NCBI GenBank assembly: GCA_017446885.1
Contig: JAFSOR010000009.1
Location: forward strand, 38,159-102,158
Source: Spirochaetia bacterium
GTDB taxonomy: Bacteria > Spirochaetota > Spirochaetia > CADAEX01
Direction of reading: 5' to 3'
Length of the DNA: 64,000 nt
In this document: in pieces, positions 33,794 through 42,422 of the stretch
Layout: each line of letters begins with the position of its first letter
How positions within the stretch are numbered: the first letter of the stretch is position 1
Position numbers and translations under genes: made by a program
Notes under the pieces: generated by a model
The model's input: only the letters and a program-made list of their open reading frames with translations
The model's database searches: none
What the model was told of the DNA's origin: nothing

Positions 33794-35970
33794 TCTTTGT
33801 CCTTGCAATCTTAGTATGCCTGGCATCGGGCGTGTCGGCAGACCGGCCCAAGGTGGGGCTGGTGCTGGCAGGTGGCGGTGCCAAAGGATTTGCCCATATA
33901 GGTGTGCTCAAGGTGCTTGAGGATAACGGCATCCATGTGGATTACATAGCCGGAACCAGCATGGGCGGCATAGTGGGGGCTCTTTCGGCCTACGGTTATT
34001 CTGCCCGCGAGATAGAGAAAGAAGTAAGCAGCATAGACTGGACCAGCCTTTTCTTCGATACCAAGAACCGCGACCATATGTCCTATATCAATAAGACTGC
34101 TTCTTCCAGATACTTCATGACACTGGGCTTTGACAGGCATGGCCTTAAGAATTCACCTGGTGTAATAACAGGCCAGAAAATCCAGAACAAATTCTATCAT
34201 CTGGTGGGGCCATGCTCCGATAATGATGATTTTGATGATCTTCCCACACCGTTCAGGTGTGTCGCAACCGATATCATAACTGGCAAGGAGGTTGTCCTTG
34301 AAAATGGCTCCTTAGCCGATGCCATGCGCAGCACCATGTCTATTCCCGGCGTATTCAACCCTGTGGAAAAGGGCGAATACCTCCTGGTGGATGGCGGAGT
34401 GGTCAACAATCTGCCTGTGGATGTAATGAAGGATATGGGAGCCGACATCATAATAGCAGTAAACCTTTCCAACAATATTGCAAACCGCGAGGATCTTAGG
34501 GGCGGCATGTCAATCACAAACCAGATGCTAAACCTGTTCATATACGACCAGCAGCTGGCACAGCTTAAGCTTGCAGATATTGTCATAACTCCAGAACTTG
34601 GGAAATACGACTCCACATCATATTTCAATTTCACCGAGATAGAAAAGCTTGGAGAACAGGCCGCCAAGGAGATGCTTCCTGCAATCAAGGAGGCTGTAGG
34701 GCCAGAGAATATAAGCAGTATTCCCAAGATTGGCGTAATGCGTAAAGAGCCGGTTGTCGTCGACAGGGTAGAGGTCTCTGAACTTAATCCGTTTGACCGC
34801 AGCATTATTGTCAAGAAGCTTGATAAATTTGTAGGCAAGCCCCTCGATGTTGATGAGTTCAACGATCTGATCGAAGATTTCCATTCGTCCGGCCAGTTCG
34901 AGACAATACGTTATTATGTTGATGATGTAGATGGCGAGAATGTCCTTTCCCTTGATGTGGAACCCAGCAAGAAGGGGCCTCATTTTTTCAGGCTTGGACT
35001 CTTCTACGAGATGAATACCAATGTACACGAGAATTATATTTTCAATACACTTTTGGGCCTTGAGTTCAACAATCTATTGGTTGACGGCGACAGGTGGGAG
35101 AACGATATCGAGCTTTTCAGCGGAATTGCGGCAGACACCCGTTATTTCATACCGTTCTTGGACTATTTCTTCATAAGGCCCGAGGTCGAGTTCTATTATC
35201 TGCCGGATCAGGAAGAGAATTTCAGCATAGGGTTCTCCGATGACATCGATGCAGAAAGGACAGAGCTCAAGGTGAAATCGTCCTTGAGCATTGGCACATT
35301 CAACCGTACATTCGGCGAGATGTCGGTGGGATTCATGAATGAATATATTTATTACGATTATGATTTGATAAATTATGCTGAAGAAGATTTCAAGGGAATA
35401 GTAAACAGCGTATTCTTCAAGTCCCGGATGGATAACATAAATTCGGTTGTCCTGCCCGAAAAAGGTAACTTCCTTGAGCTTATGCTTAAATATTCCGACA
35501 GGCATATTGGCAGCGAGGACACCTATGTTAAAGGCAAGGCCAGTTTCTGGCAGTATTTCCAGTTCCTTGAGCGGTTATCCCTTGGCGGCAAGGTGTTTGC
35601 AGGCATGGATTTTGGTACCGATATGCCATTCTATGATATGGATTGGTTTACCTATGTGAATGCTTTCCCCGGCTATTCCAACAATGAGCTTCAGTCTCCG
35701 AATATAGTGGGCGGCGTACTCGATTTCAAGCTCAAGCTGTGCGATGTAGGAATGGGGTCTATACAGTCAAGGGTGCTCCTGACATTCCGTGGCGGCTGGG
35801 CTACAGAGTATGAGGATTTCAACCTGTTCGAAGGTAAAAAACGGTACGATATATACGGATTTGGCATAGGACTGGGACTAAGCAATTCCAGGATTCCTAT
35901 ATGGGTGGAAGGCTGCTGGAACGACGACCAGCGGTTTATGCTCCACATCTCTGCCGGAAACAAGTTCTAA
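33778..35970 (+). CDS. patatin-like phospholipase with POTRA and outer-membrane barrel (PlpD-like, type Vd)
   Basis: A 730-residue exported protein with GTG start, overlapping the HAD gene by 16 bases. A signal peptide (about 1-20, VSA) leads to a patatin domain (about 22-300) with oxyanion loop GGGAKGFAH, nucleophile motif GTSMGG and Asp motif DGGVVNN, all intact. A POTRA-like segment follows (about 335-400, VDRVEVSELNPFDR), then a C-terminal beta-barrel of about 320 residues. Length and order match PlpD, whose barrel translocates the lipase to the cell surface. It probably hydrolyses phospholipids. The last gene of the pyrE operon. Confidence 0.88.
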   Translation: MVKKIVFVLAILVCLASGVSADRPKVGLVLAGGGAKGFAHIGVLKVLEDNGIHVDYIAGTSMGGIVGALSAYGYSAREIEKEVSSIDWTSLFFDTKNRDHMSYINKTASSRYFMTLGFDRHGLKNSPGVITGQKIQNKFYHLVGPCSDNDDFDDLPTPFRCVATDIITGKEVVLENGSLADAMRSTMSIPGVFNPVEKGEYLLVDGGVVNNLPVDVMKDMGADIIIAVNLSNNIANREDLRGGMSITNQMLNLFIYDQQLAQLKLADIVITPELGKYDSTSYFNFTEIEKLGEQAAKEMLPAIKEAVGPENISSIPKIGVMRKEPVVVDRVEVSELNPFDRSIIVKKLDKFVGKPLDVDEFNDLIEDFHSSGQFETIRYYVDDVDGENVLSLDVEPSKKGPHFFRLGLFYEMNTNVHENYIFNTLLGLEFNNLLVDGDRWENDIELFSGIAADTRYFIPFLDYFFIRPEVEFYYLPDQEENFSIGFSDDIDAERTELKVKSSLSIGTFNRTFGEMSVGFMNEYIYYDYDLINYAEEDFKGIVNSVFFKSRMDNINSVVLPEKGNFLELMLKYSDRHIGSEDTYVKGKASFWQYFQFLERLSLGGKVFAGMDFGTDMPFYDMDWFTYVNAFPGYSNNELQSPNIVGGVLDFKLKLCDVGMGSIQSRVLLTFRGGWATEYEDFNLFEGKKRYDIYGFGIGLGLSNSRIPIWVEGCWNDDQRFMLHISAGNKF

Positions 35971-35998
35971 GCTATAACTACGATATATCCCCATCAAT

Positions 35999-36062
35999 AA
36001 GACACCCCTGCTCGGTAAGGTGCGCTCCCTTCGGGCCGCAATACCGACAGGGATGCCTTCTT
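35999..36062. repeat. dispersed palindromic repeat, copy 1
   Basis: Imperfect hairpin: AAGACACCCCTGCTCGGTA (35999-36017) with TACCGACAGGGATGCCTTCTT-like bases (36042-36062), and an inner stem TGCGCTCC/GGGCCGCA. A second copy, inverted, lies at 55172-55246. It sits between the convergent ends of the patatin gene and the DUF2442 gene. The 160-base gap around it holds no gene. Confidence 0.7.
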
Positions 36063-36131
36063 GCGTGCTGTTTTGCATATCTCCTTAGAACTTGTTTCCT
36101 CTTTGGGGTGAGAGGGTTGTAGGAAGTGGCA

Positions 36132-36368
36132 TCAACAGAGGCTTTTTATGAACTCTGGTGCGAAGTCCACGCCGTTGCTGAAGACAATGGTGAATTCATC
36201 TATGACAAAGTCCTTGAATTTCTTAAGATCTGATAATTCGCGAACAATAGGCCGGTGGTCGGTGGTCACCTTCTGCTTGAAGTCTGCGATGCCCGAGGTT
36301 GAGTCATTAAATTTCACTTTAATCTTGTAATCTCCAGCATATTCGGCTGAAATCACATGAAGAATCAA
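36132..36368 (-). CDS. DUF2442 domain protein
   Basis: A 78-residue protein of the DUF2442 family: GDYKIKVKFNDSTSGIADF in the middle and SNGVDFAPEFI at the end. The start is TTG, with TAGGAG 7 bases upstream; the longer frame beginning at 36413 is an artefact. DUF2442 genes usually sit next to DUF4160 genes, an arrangement like a toxin-antitoxin pair although activity is unproven to my knowledge. Here the upstream partner is broken. Confidence 0.82.
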   Translation of the reverse strand: MILHVISAEYAGDYKIKVKFNDSTSGIADFKQKVTTDHRPIVRELSDLKKFKDFVIDEFTIVFSNGVDFAPEFIKSLC

Positions 36369-36378
36369 AACTGTACTC

Positions 36379-36539
36379 CTATACAAGAGGCTTAATCTTC
36401 TTACATTTTCCAATTTCTTTTAAAATATCCCAGTTGTCAAGCAGTTTTACTCTTTGTATTCTGCATGAAAGTGAGGTGGGTTGTGCTCATCAAAATACAT
36501 ATAAATCGAGATTCCTAAAAATGTGCATAGTTTCGGCAT
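36379..36539 (-). pseudogene. DUF4160 gene remnant with internal deletion
   Basis: The N-terminal 30 codons (36539-36447) encode MPKLCTFLGISIYMYFDEH and then NPPHFHAEYKE before a stop. The family C-terminus LLDNWDILKEIGKCKK follows in another frame and ends at 36379. About 35-40 codons of the middle are missing compared with the usual length of about 80. GGAG lies before the ATG. The DUF2442 gene starts 10 bases downstream and looks intact. Confidence 0.75.
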
Positions 36540-36553
36540 ATTCAACTCCTTCT

Positions 36554-36594
36554 AAAATTGATTTACCTATATACACAACAAAAAAATCAATTTT
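36554..36594. promoter_or_regulatory. inverted repeat upstream of the DUF4160/DUF2442 pair
   Basis: A perfect 11-base inverted repeat, AAAATTGATTT (36554-36564) and AAATCAATTTT (36584-36594), flanks a minus-strand TATATA. Its position just ahead of the DUF4160 ribosome site suits an autoregulatory operator. The AT-rich bases from 36595 to 36709 hold only a small inverted repeat (36633-36654) and no gene. Confidence 0.4.
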
Positions 36595-36709
36595 GCTTCA
36601 AAGTTTGAGAAAAAATGTTCAATATTTTTTATTATTCAAAAGCTTTTTTGAATAACCCCCACCACCTAAAACGAATAAAGGGGTAAACAAACTATAACTT
36701 TTTTATAAA

Positions 36710-36856
36710 TCAACATGCATAAAACTGCCTCCGTCGATATTACGGACTGCCGGTATAAGCATGTCCCCTACACCCAAAAGAAACGAGTGTAGGGGACTTA
36801 TGCTTGTCGGCAGGAGCGTACCCAATCGAGCGGAGGTAGTTTTTATGCATAGTTGA
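36710..36856. repeat. 147-base imperfect palindrome, MITE- or REP-like
   Basis: Three nested paired arms: TCAAC plus ATGCATAAAA plus CTGCCTCCG (36710-36733) with 36831-36856; CTGCCG...AAGCAT (36747-36762) with ATGCTTGTCGGCAG (36800-36813); GTCCCCTACAC (36763-36773) with GTGTAGGGGAC (36787-36797). The loop is 36774-36786. No reading frame is likely. Its right end carries the -35 box of rpsF. Confidence 0.75.
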
Positions 36857-36882
36857 CTATATATATTAAATAATGTTATAAA
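36853..36882 (+). promoter_or_regulatory. promoter of the rpsF operon
   Basis: -35 TTGACT (36853-36858), 18-base spacer, -10 TATAAA (36877-36882). The leader of about 55 bases includes a small hairpin ATTCTA/TAGAAT around 36898-36920 and ends in AAGGAGG. Confidence 0.65.
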
Positions 36883-36942
36883 TTTGTTTGACCTCTTTAT
36901 TCTATCTGTATGGGTAGAATCAAAAGACCACAAGGAGGAAAG

Positions 36943-37224
36943 ATGAGAAAGTACGAAGTAACCTTCATTTTCCGTGCGGAAAGTGACAAGTTAGAGCAGG
37001 GAAAGACATTCGTAAAAGATGTTCTTACCAAAGCTTCTGCAAATTTTCTTGAAGAAAAGGACGTAGGAGAAAAGGCCCTTGCTTATGAAATCAAGAAACA
37101 GACAAAAGGACACTACTACTATTTCACACTGGAAATGAACCCAGCAGTTCTCGATTCAGTTGAAAAAGAGATCCGACTCAACTCTGATGTACTTAAATTC
37201 TTGTTTGTAAAGCTGGACGACTGA
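36943..37224 (+). CDS. rpsF: 30S ribosomal protein S6
   Basis: A 93-residue S6 protein, small-subunit component that pairs with S18. The N-terminus MRKYEVTFIFRAE and the segment YEIKKQTKGHYYYF are the family pattern. The frame runs upstream, but AAGGAGG 4 bases before the ATG at 36943 fixes the start. First gene of rpsF-ssb-rpsR-(membrane)-rplI-dnaB-rnhA. Confidence 0.95.
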   Translation: MRKYEVTFIFRAESDKLEQGKTFVKDVLTKASANFLEEKDVGEKALAYEIKKQTKGHYYYFTLEMNPAVLDSVEKEIRLNSDVLKFLFVKLDD

Positions 37225-37245
37225 TTTACAAGAGGATTTTTGCGT

Positions 37246-37689
37246 ATGACAGATATTAATCGGGTTATCCTGGTAGGTAGACTGGTTAAGGATGCCGAGC
37301 TTAAGTTCACAAGCGCAAGCACCCCGGTTACACGGTTTTCAGTAGCTGTAAACAGAAGCCGCAAAAACGGCGATCAGTGGGAAGAAGAGGTTAGCTACAT
37401 TGATATCGTGCTGTGGGGTCGCTCTGCCGAGGCCATAAGCAAGTTCCTGACAAAAGGCAGACAGGTTGCAGTGGAGGGAGAACTCCGCCAGAACCGCTGG
37501 GAGCAGGATGGTCAGCAGCGCAGCAAGCTTGAGGTTGTAGCCGGCAATGTCCAGCTCTTAGGCAGCGGGACACCAGCTGGAAATGGAAATCCACAGCCTC
37601 AGGGGCAGCAGGGCAGTTTTGCCCGTAAGAGTGCTCCAGTAAGCGCTCCGGAGCCTGACCACTTTGATGACGACGGCATTCCATTCTGA
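37246..37689 (+). CDS. ssb: single-stranded DNA-binding protein
   Basis: A 147-residue SSB. The OB fold (about 1-105) starts TDINRVILVGRLVKDAEL, and a Gln/Gly/Pro-rich linker leads to the acidic tip DDDGIPF that recruits repair and replication proteins. AGAGGA lies 9 bases before the ATG. Placement between rpsF and rpsR is common in bacteria. Confidence 0.96.
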   Translation: MTDINRVILVGRLVKDAELKFTSASTPVTRFSVAVNRSRKNGDQWEEEVSYIDIVLWGRSAEAISKFLTKGRQVAVEGELRQNRWEQDGQQRSKLEVVAGNVQLLGSGTPAGNGNPQPQGQQGSFARKSAPVSAPEPDHFDDDGIPF

Positions 37690-37718
37690 TTTTGTTTGTA
37701 AAAGGAGATTATAAGTAA

Positions 37719-38003
37719 ATGGAAAATAAAGATGATGTTAGAGAAATGATGCCGGAAGAGGACGAGAAGGCCGAATTCGGTAAAAGAGCAAAAGTTGTAT
37801 TCAAGAAGAAGGTCTGCAAGTTCTGTGCTCAGAATCTTCAGATTGACTATAAGAATCCTGATTCCCTCAGAAGATTTGTGACAGAGCGCGGAAAGATTCT
37901 TCCACGCAGGATCACAGGAACATGTGCAAAGCATCAGAGGGCACTTACCAGAGAAGTTAAGAAGTGCAGAGTTCTTGCTCTTCTTCCATTCGACAAGAAA
38001 TGA
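37719..38003 (+). CDS. rpsR: 30S ribosomal protein S18
   Basis: A 94-residue S18 protein. The core [22 protein letters not shown] and [20 protein letters not shown] segments are typical. The Cys pattern (KFC and GTC) suggests the C+ zinc-binding version. AAAGGAG precedes the ATG. Confidence 0.95.
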   Translation: MENKDDVREMMPEEDEKAEFGKRAKVVFKKKVCKFCAQNLQIDYKNPDSLRRFVTERGKILPRRITGTCAKHQRALTREVKKCRVLALLPFDKK

Positions 38004-38022
38004 TTGACCAGGAAAAGCGCTG

Positions 38023-38976
38023 ATGTCTAGACGGGATTATATAGGGGCTTTGATAGCAGCGTGTGTCTCTGTCTTTGCATATCAGACCGGCTTTTTCTTC
38101 TTTCTGTTTCTGGTCCCGCTCCAGCTGCTCCTTTTAAGAAGCGGCCAAAAGGTTGCAGGTATTGCGGCCATAGGAGTGTTGGTTGCTCTGGTATATCTGG
38201 GAATCCGGCATACTGCACTTGGAGATTCGGATGTCCGCTCAAGCCTTCTTATGGTTGAGCTGATAATTCCAATTCTTCTGCTGTCTGGTTTTCTTCTGGA
38301 GAACGGCTTTTTCGGGAACTTGGGCGGAGTGCTTTTGAATGCTCTTCTTGCCACTGCCATAACAGCTCTGGTAAGCATAGCAGTTTTACATGTGCTCCTT
38401 AATAACGAAGCCTTTGTATCTTACTACAAGGCCCAGTTTGCCGATATGTTCAATATCCTTAAGTCAACCATAAATGCCAGCAGCGATATAAACGTGGTTC
38501 CTATGATGAATATGGATGTTGACACCATGCTGAGTCATGTGTCTTCTGTTTTTTTCAAAGGCTTTCTGTTTGCCTATTTCTGCATATTGTTTGCAAGCTA
38601 TGTATTCGCCCTTTCGGTGGACAGGCTTACCAGACACGAGGCAGGGATAATAACAGTTTTAATTCCAGACTATTTTGTCTGGGTCCTGATTGCAGCATTG
38701 AGTCTGGTTCTAGTAGATGCCAGATTCCAGCCCAATCCAGTGCTCGGCTATGTAGGATGGAATGTGTTTCTGATTGTCATGTTCCTTTATGGACTTAGAG
38801 GAATGGGGCGTATCAGACAGGTTCTGGAAGTGCGCAAAGTGCATCCGGTGGTGCGTTTTTTCATTGGTTTTGCAACTGTGATTCTGCTTATGCACCCACG
38901 GTATGGACGCGTGGTTCTTGTGGGAATTCCGCTGGTCGGGATTTCCGAAATCTGGTTTAAATATAAACGGACTTGA
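38023..38976 (+). CDS. hypothetical integral membrane protein (DUF2232/YybS-like position)
   Basis: A 317-residue protein with about eight hydrophobic helices. No enzyme motif is seen. Its place between rpsR and rplI is that of the YybS-like DUF2232 membrane proteins of other bacteria, and it probably belongs to that group. It ends 12 bases before rplI. Function unknown. Confidence 0.7.
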   Translation: MSRRDYIGALIAACVSVFAYQTGFFFFLFLVPLQLLLLRSGQKVAGIAAIGVLVALVYLGIRHTALGDSDVRSSLLMVELIIPILLLSGFLLENGFFGNLGGVLLNALLATAITALVSIAVLHVLLNNEAFVSYYKAQFADMFNILKSTINASSDINVVPMMNMDVDTMLSHVSSVFFKGFLFAYFCILFASYVFALSVDRLTRHEAGIITVLIPDYFVWVLIAALSLVLVDARFQPNPVLGYVGWNVFLIVMFLYGLRGMGRIRQVLEVRKVHPVVRFFIGFATVILLMHPRYGRVVLVGIPLVGISEIWFKYKRT

Positions 38977-38988
38977 AGGAGTTTTTAT

Positions 38989-39456
38989 ATGTCAATCAAA
39001 GTTATTCTTAATCAGGATGTATTGAATCTTGGCGAAGAAGGGGATGTCTGCAAGGTTGCAGATGGATATGCAAGAAACTATCTTTTCCCTCAGAATATGG
39101 CAGTTCCTTATACAAAGCAGTACATTGTTCTGTTCGAGCAGAGAAAAGAGCAGATCGAGAAGCGCAAAGCCGAAAAACACGCAGCTGCTAAAAGCCTTAA
39201 GGAGAAGATCGAGGCTCTTGGAACTATTGAAATCAAGATGCCTGCCGGCGACGGCGACAAGCTGTTCGGTTCTGTCAACAACTCTATGATTGCAGATCAG
39301 CTGGCTGCAAACGGAATCGAGGTTGAGCGCAAGAAAATTGAGCTTGGAACCTCTGCCATCAAGCTTATCGGAACATACCCTGTAAAGGTAAAACTCTATA
39401 ACAACGAGACTGCAGAAATCAAAGTTGTTGTATCCAAAGAAGAGGCAAAGGCATAA
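38989..39456 (+). CDS. rplI: 50S ribosomal protein L9
   Basis: A 155-residue L9. The N-terminal RNA-binding domain starts MSIKVILNQDVLNLGEEGD and has VADGYARNYLFP, followed by the connecting long helix (LFEQRKEQIEKRKAEKHAA) and the C-terminal globular domain with GDGDKLFGSVN. AAGGAG precedes the ATG. Confidence 0.96.
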   Translation: MSIKVILNQDVLNLGEEGDVCKVADGYARNYLFPQNMAVPYTKQYIVLFEQRKEQIEKRKAEKHAAAKSLKEKIEALGTIEIKMPAGDGDKLFGSVNNSMIADQLAANGIEVERKKIELGTSAIKLIGTYPVKVKLYNNETAEIKVVVSKEEAKA

Positions 39457-39458
39457 CT

Positions 39459-40811
39459 ATGGCTGATTCCGGACTGAGAGACAAGATACCGCCAAACAAC
39501 CTTGAGGCAGAAAAAGCCACATTAGGGGCTATTCTTATGAATTCAAGCTCCCTTCTTGCGGTCTCTAAAATCCTCAGCCCGGATGATTTTTATAAGAATG
39601 CCAACAAAAAGATTTTCCAGGCCATGCTTAACCTGGACCAGCAGCACAGCAGCAATGTCGATATCCTTACTGTAATACAGGAGCTTAAGCGTATTGGCGA
39701 GCTTGATGCTGCAGGCGGGGCTGCCTATGTGTCATCCCTTACATCCGAGGTGCCTACCACTGCCAACGTGGAATACTACGCCCAGATAGTGCAGGACAAC
39801 AGCGTACGCCGCTCCCTTATCCAGACATCGAACGAGATTATAGCAGGGGCTTTTGACGACACTGTCCCCACCGGTGTCATGCTGGAGAATGCCGAGCGCA
39901 AGATATTCGATATAACCGAAAAACAGCATACTACCGAATATAAGTCGATAAGCAGCATGGTCAGTCCTATTTTCGATATAATTGAAAGCAGGAAAAAAGC
40001 AGGCTCCGACTGCACCGGAATTCCATCGGGCTACCCGGATCTTGACTCCAAGACCAACGGCTTCCAGAATTCCGAGCTTATTATAATAGGTGCACGTCCT
40101 TCCAAGGGAAAGACAGCACTTGCCCTTTCCATGGCAGCTAATATTGCAGGCCGTTATAAAAAGAGAGTTGGCTTCTTCTCGCTTGAGACCGATGGAATGG
40201 CTTTAATGCAGCGTCTTCTTGCAGGCGAGGCCAAGGTCAACAGCCGTCATATCCAAAGCGGCTTCCTTTCGCCGCGCGAGTTTTCCAAACTTATGGCGGC
40301 AGGGAATGTTTTCTATGAAAACTTTCCTATGTTTATCTGCGATACTCCTAACATGCGTCTTATAGACCTGCGTACCGAAGCCAGGAAACTGCGTGCCAAA
40401 GAGAAGGTCGAGATTATCTTTATCGACTACATAGGCCTTATATCATCCGACAACAAAGAAGTGGCACGGCACGAACAGGTGGCAGAAATCTCACGCTCCC
40501 TCAAGCAGCTGGCCCGGGAGCTTAAGATTCCTATTGTGGTTCTGTGTCAGGTTAAGCGTGAAGTAAAGGACGAGAAACCATCCCTTTCCGACCTTAGGGA
40601 ATCGGGCTCCATAGAGCAGGATGCCGACGTGGTTCTGTTCCTGCACGACGCCAAGACCGACAAGGATAACAATGGCGAGCAGGATTCTGGTAACGGCAAA
40701 GAGGTGGACATAATAATAGGCAAGAACAGAAACGGTCCGATAGGCGAGGCCAGGCTTATGTTCCTGCCGGCCTATACCAGGTTTGAGCCTTTGTCCAAGG
40801 AGCAGCAATGA
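39459..40811 (+). CDS. dnaB: replicative DNA helicase
   Basis: A 450-residue hexameric helicase of the replication fork. The N-terminal domain (about 10-110) starts [16 protein letters not shown]. The RecA-like C-terminal domain has Walker [15 protein letters not shown], Walker [12 protein letters not shown] and the DnaB motif [17 protein letters not shown]. No intein is present. It starts 2 bases after rplI and overlaps rnhA by 4 bases. Confidence 0.96.
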   Translation: MADSGLRDKIPPNNLEAEKATLGAILMNSSSLLAVSKILSPDDFYKNANKKIFQAMLNLDQQHSSNVDILTVIQELKRIGELDAAGGAAYVSSLTSEVPTTANVEYYAQIVQDNSVRRSLIQTSNEIIAGAFDDTVPTGVMLENAERKIFDITEKQHTTEYKSISSMVSPIFDIIESRKKAGSDCTGIPSGYPDLDSKTNGFQNSELIIIGARPSKGKTALALSMAANIAGRYKKRVGFFSLETDGMALMQRLLAGEAKVNSRHIQSGFLSPREFSKLMAAGNVFYENFPMFICDTPNMRLIDLRTEARKLRAKEKVEIIFIDYIGLISSDNKEVARHEQVAEISRSLKQLARELKIPIVVLCQVKREVKDEKPSLSDLRESGSIEQDADVVLFLHDAKTDKDNNGEQDSGNGKEVDIIIGKNRNGPIGEARLMFLPAYTRFEPLSKEQQ

Positions 40812-41254
40812 TAGATGTCTCTGTATACACCGATGGCGGCTGTTCCGGAAACCCCGGGCCTGGCGGCTGGGCTTTTGTAATCCTTTCTGGAGATGGCAAG
40901 ATCATGCTTTCCGGGGGCGAACAGAACACCACCAACAACCGCATGGAGCTTACTGCCGTAATTTCGGCCCTGCGCTATATCTCACTGAATATGCCTGACA
41001 GTTCAATAACCCTGTACACCGACTCGCAGTATGTGCAGCAGGGAATAACCCAGTGGATAGGCCGCTGGCTTAGAAACGGCTGGCGTACTGCCGACAAAAA
41101 GCCTGTCAAGAACGTGGAGCTGTGGCAGACGCTGTACCAGTTGGATCAGGAGCTGCATCCTTCCTGGCAGTGGGTAAAGGGACATGCCGGCAACACCTAC
41201 AACGAGCTGTGCGATTCCATGGTGAAAAAAGAGATGGATAAATTCCTCTCCTGA
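40808..41254 (+). CDS. rnhA: ribonuclease HI
   Basis: Cleaves RNA in RNA-DNA hybrids. The 148-residue protein has the acidic active-site set: [13 protein letters not shown] (Asp), NNRMELTAV (Glu), LYTDSQYV (Asp) and NELCDSM (Asp). The ATG overlaps the dnaB stop. It ends 2 bases before the convergent lipoprotein gene. Confidence 0.95.
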   Translation: MIDVSVYTDGGCSGNPGPGGWAFVILSGDGKIMLSGGEQNTTNNRMELTAVISALRYISLNMPDSSITLYTDSQYVQQGITQWIGRWLRNGWRTADKKPVKNVELWQTLYQLDQELHPSWQWVKGHAGNTYNELCDSMVKKEMDKFLS

Positions 41255-41256
41255 TT

Positions 41257-42369
41257 TTACTTTTCTTCTTTAAGCAGCTTGTCGCTGCGCCACCAGACAG
41301 CCGAAACCTCATCCTCGTACGAGATAAGGGCAGTTATTATGCCGTGGCTTCCCAGGCTTAACTCCAAAAGCTGTATATCCTTGTCTCCCAAAGCAAGCGG
41401 TGTGTTTACAGCAATGTTGTTGGCTCCGTCCAGAATAAGCAGGTTATAGGTGTCATCATCAACAGGGCTTACCAGATAAATCTGCTCTTTCCCATACACC
41501 CCCATAAGCTGGTAAAGGGATTCGGCCATAGGTATATCCATGCTCCAGATGCATTTTTCAAGAGCAATATCGTAACAGAATATAGAAGATTTGTAGAACT
41601 CTATATCGTCGTTGTTCTCGGTGTAGTAGTCGGTCTTTATGAACAGCATGGGTTCGGCCTTGGATGCAGCCAGAGTATCGATTTCCACTATATGGTTATC
41701 TATCTCTTTCTGCGGCAGGATGGAAGTATCGGCCAGGATGGTGTGTAAAAGTGTGTAATTGTCGTCAAACCAGTATATGACCTGTCCTTTCGGGGTCTGG
41801 GTATGCACCACCAGGTGCTTTGAATCGGTGGCCTCTATGCGGGTTATCCTGGAAAAGGGGGTGGCCCCGGCTCTTCCTTCCTGCCCCAGGTCGCATATAA
41901 GCTTTCCGTGCGGGTCAAAGCAATGGACAGTGCTGGTGAGCATGCAGCTGTAGGTGTCGCTCCACACAGTCTCCAGCTCTGGCAGCGTGTCGGCCACATA
42001 GAATGCCTGGTCATTGGCTACAGCAATCTGGGTAGGCTCTATATATGGGAAAGGCATCGCTGCCTTGTTGGAAGGGGTGTCATCTCCATTTTTATGCACC
42101 AGTATCTGGGTGGGATTCTTGTCCTGGTTATACTGCAGCATAAGCAGGTCGCCATAGGAATTGAATTTCATCATCTTGGCCAGGCTGCTGTCAATAATAT
42201 AGAAGAAACCGTCATTCATAGCCACCTTCGATACTGCCAGAGGGGTAAGCTCGTCATCCAGAGCACCGTAAGGAAGGGTGAACATACTCTTTTTCTCCAG
42301 TTCCACATCGGTTTTCCGGCTGCAAGCAAAGAGGCAAAGGGCTAAAAGGACCAGAATCAGTTTTTTCAT
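41257..42369 (-). CDS. hypothetical lipoprotein, beta-propeller-like
   Basis: A 370-residue predicted lipoprotein: signal peptide MKKLILVLLALCLFAC with lipobox LFA-C at residue 16. The rest is rich in repeated strands such as MMKFNSYGDLLMLQYN and YWFDDNYTLLHTI, like a six-bladed propeller. I recognise it only as a spirochete-type exported protein of unknown role. No Shine-Dalgarno is present; A/T-rich -10-like bases abut the ATG, so a very short leader is possible. It is divergent from the DUF4912-GH57 operon. Confidence 0.7.
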   Translation of the reverse strand: MKKLILVLLALCLFACSRKTDVELEKKSMFTLPYGALDDELTPLAVSKVAMNDGFFYIIDSSLAKMMKFNSYGDLLMLQYNQDKNPTQILVHKNGDDTPSNKAAMPFPYIEPTQIAVANDQAFYVADTLPELETVWSDTYSCMLTSTVHCFDPHGKLICDLGQEGRAGATPFSRITRIEATDSKHLVVHTQTPKGQVIYWFDDNYTLLHTILADTSILPQKEIDNHIVEIDTLAASKAEPMLFIKTDYYTENNDDIEFYKSSIFCYDIALEKCIWSMDIPMAESLYQLMGVYGKEQIYLVSPVDDDTYNLLILDGANNIAVNTPLALGDKDIQLLELSLGSHGIITALISYEDEVSAVWWRSDKLLKEEK

Positions 42370-42376
42370 TATATAC

Positions 42377-42405
42377 TTGATATTATCGTAAAATGTTAAT
42401 ACTAT
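42377..42405 (+). promoter_or_regulatory. promoter of the DUF4912-GH57 operon
   Basis: -35 TTGATA (42377-42382), 17-base spacer, -10 TACTAT (42400-42405). The leader of about 10 bases ends in GGGGA before the ATG at 42423. Confidence 0.6.
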
Positions 42406-42422
42406 GCAAGCAGTGGGGAATT

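Noticed and set aside
42393..42422. Leaderless start of the DUF4912 gene at 42393 after TATTAT
   Set aside because: A better promoter (TTGATA-17-TACTAT) starts transcription downstream, and the ATG at 42423 has GGGGA.
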